From assembly GCA_019116705.1 (NCBI GenBank), contig DXBF01000023.1, forward strand, positions 1-39,698: a DNA stretch of 39,698 nucleotides, written 5' to 3'. This document shows positions 38,937 to 39,698 of the stretch, piece by piece (the first letter of the stretch is position 1; each line of letters opens with the position of its first letter). Source of the DNA: Candidatus Gemmiger avistercoris. Its GTDB lineage: Bacteria > Bacillota > Clostridia > Oscillospirales > Ruminococcaceae. Under the pieces are notes generated by a model. That model did no database searches and had not been told where the DNA came from. It saw nothing but the letters and a program-made list of their open reading frames with translations. The translations under genes and the position numbers were made by a program.

Positions 38937-39698
38937 ATGGCTAAAAAACCTGTCCTTCTCTGCATCATGGACGGCTTCGGCTGGACCCCGGACGAGACCT
39001 TCGGCAACGCCGTGGCGGCCGCCAAAAAGCCCCGCCTGGACGAGATCTTTGCGAAGTATCCCATGACCACCATCAACGCTTCCGGCATGGCCGTGGGCCT
39101 GCCCGACGGCCAGATGGGCAACTCGGAAGTGGGCCACACCAACATGGGCGCGGGCCGTATCGTCTACCAGCAGCTCACCCTCATCACCAAGTCCATCCAG
39201 GACGGCGAGATGAAGAAAAATCCCGTGCTGGTCAAGAACATGAAGGCCGCCATCGACGCCGGCAAGGCCATCCACCTGATGGGCCTGGTGGGCACCGGCG
39301 GCGTGCACAGCCATGCCGACCACTGGTTCGGCGTGCTGGACATGGCCAAGCACATGGGGGCCGACAAGGTCTACCTGCACTGCATCATGGACGGCCGCGA
39401 CACCGACCCCCATTCCGGCGAGGGCTTCCTGGCCGACCTGCAGGCCAAGCTAGACGAGCTGGGCGTCGGCCGGATCGCCACCGTCACCGGACGCTACTAC
39501 GCCATGGACCGGGACAAGAACTGGGACCGCGAGGAGAAAGCCTACGCCGCCTTTGTCTACGGCGAGGGCAACCACGCGGCCAGCGCCAAGGAAGCCATCG
39601 AGAAGAGCTACGCCGACGGCGTGACCGACGAGTTCGTGGTGCCCTGCGTCACCTGCGAGGGCGGCCGCGTCCAGGAGGGCGACACCGTCATCTTCATG
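38937..39698 (+). CDS. gpmI: 2,3-bisphosphoglycerate-independent phosphoglycerate mutase, N-terminal part
   Basis: Converts 3-phosphoglycerate to 2-phosphoglycerate with two Mn ions and a Ser nucleophile. Only 254 of about 510 residues lie in the window. The Ser is in MGNSEVGHTNMGAGR (about residues 59-73); LLCIMDGFGW, GTGGVHSHADHW, HCIMDGRDTDPHSG and VTGRYYAMDRDKNWDR match the family. AAAAGGAG lies 10 nt before the ATG. Gap after tpiA is 89 nt without a clear promoter or terminator. Confidence 0.96.
   Translation, partial: MAKKPVLLCIMDGFGWTPDETFGNAVAAAKKPRLDEIFAKYPMTTINASGMAVGLPDGQMGNSEVGHTNMGAGRIVYQQLTLITKSIQDGEMKKNPVLVKNMKAAIDAGKAIHLMGLVGTGGVHSHADHWFGVLDMAKHMGADKVYLHCIMDGRDTDPHSGEGFLADLQAKLDELGVGRIATVTGRYYAMDRDKNWDREEKAYAAFVYGEGNHAASAKEAIEKSYADGVTDEFVVPCVTCEGGRVQEGDTVIFM

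Noticed and set aside
1-39698. CRISPR arrays, prophage, plasmid origin, tRNA or rRNA genes
   Set aside because: No direct-repeat/spacer pattern, phage structural genes, iterons, tRNA cloverleaf or rRNA sequence was noticed by reading the window.

Overview
The window looks like the chromosome of a high-GC, gut-type Firmicute, most likely a Faecalibacterium/Gemmiger/Subdoligranulum-like member of the Oscillospiraceae (Ruminococcaceae). The reasons are GC-rich codon use, a T-box leader in front of thrS, low-GC-Gram-positive-type promoters (TTGACA-like and TATAAT-like boxes 17 or 18 bp apart), and Firmicute families such as YitT, TIGR01440/YwlG, YtrA-type GntR, an SmtB/CadC-type regulator and a YczE-like membrane protein. 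This is inferred from family content, not from a database match. Both ends cut genes: thrS on the left and gpmI on the right.

Layout. 1-930: 5' half of thrS with a T-box attenuator. 1015-3571: polar amino-acid ABC transporter (lipoprotein, permease, ATPase). 3634-4650: small unknown membrane proteins with less GC-rich codon use. 4654-6087: gamma-carbonic-anhydrase-like protein and a divergent Cof-type HAD phosphatase. 6208-8389: general PTS proteins HPr and enzyme I, with no PTS permease nearby. 8439-13092: a three-gene, translationally overlapping operon of a radical SAM/SPASM enzyme, a membrane protein with a Cys-Ala-repeat tail, and a double-AAA+ ATPase. 13125-15828: RF3 and a YitT protein. 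15823-20689: oxidoreductase, tandem YcxB-like protein, M23/LytM protein, an IS3-family fragment joined to a 5'-truncated membrane gene, and a lipoprotein. 20699-23353: zinc/cadmium efflux operon (ArsR regulator, HMA carrier, P1B ATPase). 23410-24780: small unknown proteins and an FlK-like thioesterase. 24887-27859: NdpA/YejK-like, Tag, YwlG and YggS operon. 27891-30568: GntR plus ABC-2 exporter operon. 30596-33811: type I pullulanase and an AlkZ-like winged-helix protein. 33824-35831: acyltransferase and YihY/BrkB membrane proteins. 35866-36672: YczE-like membrane protein. 36691-39698: glycolytic cluster pgk-tpiA-gpmI.

How the parts fit. Pullulanase supplies malto-oligosaccharides and pgk/tpiA/gpmI form the triose half of glycolysis. 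HPr and EI would energise PTS uptake encoded elsewhere. This HPr has Lys where Firmicute HPr normally has the regulatory Ser46, which suggests HPr is not used for Ser-P catabolite signalling here.

The best candidate for an undescribed system is 8439-13016. The maturase-like radical SAM enzyme, its likely Cys-rich substrate (a membrane protein whose repeat tail is predicted to be cytosolic) and an AAA+ remodeller are encoded with 4- and 11-nt overlaps. A second unexpected signal is regulatory. In two divergent intergenic regions (5203-5255 and 15800-15851) the two promoters appear to share one self-complementary -35 hexamer, TTGCAA.
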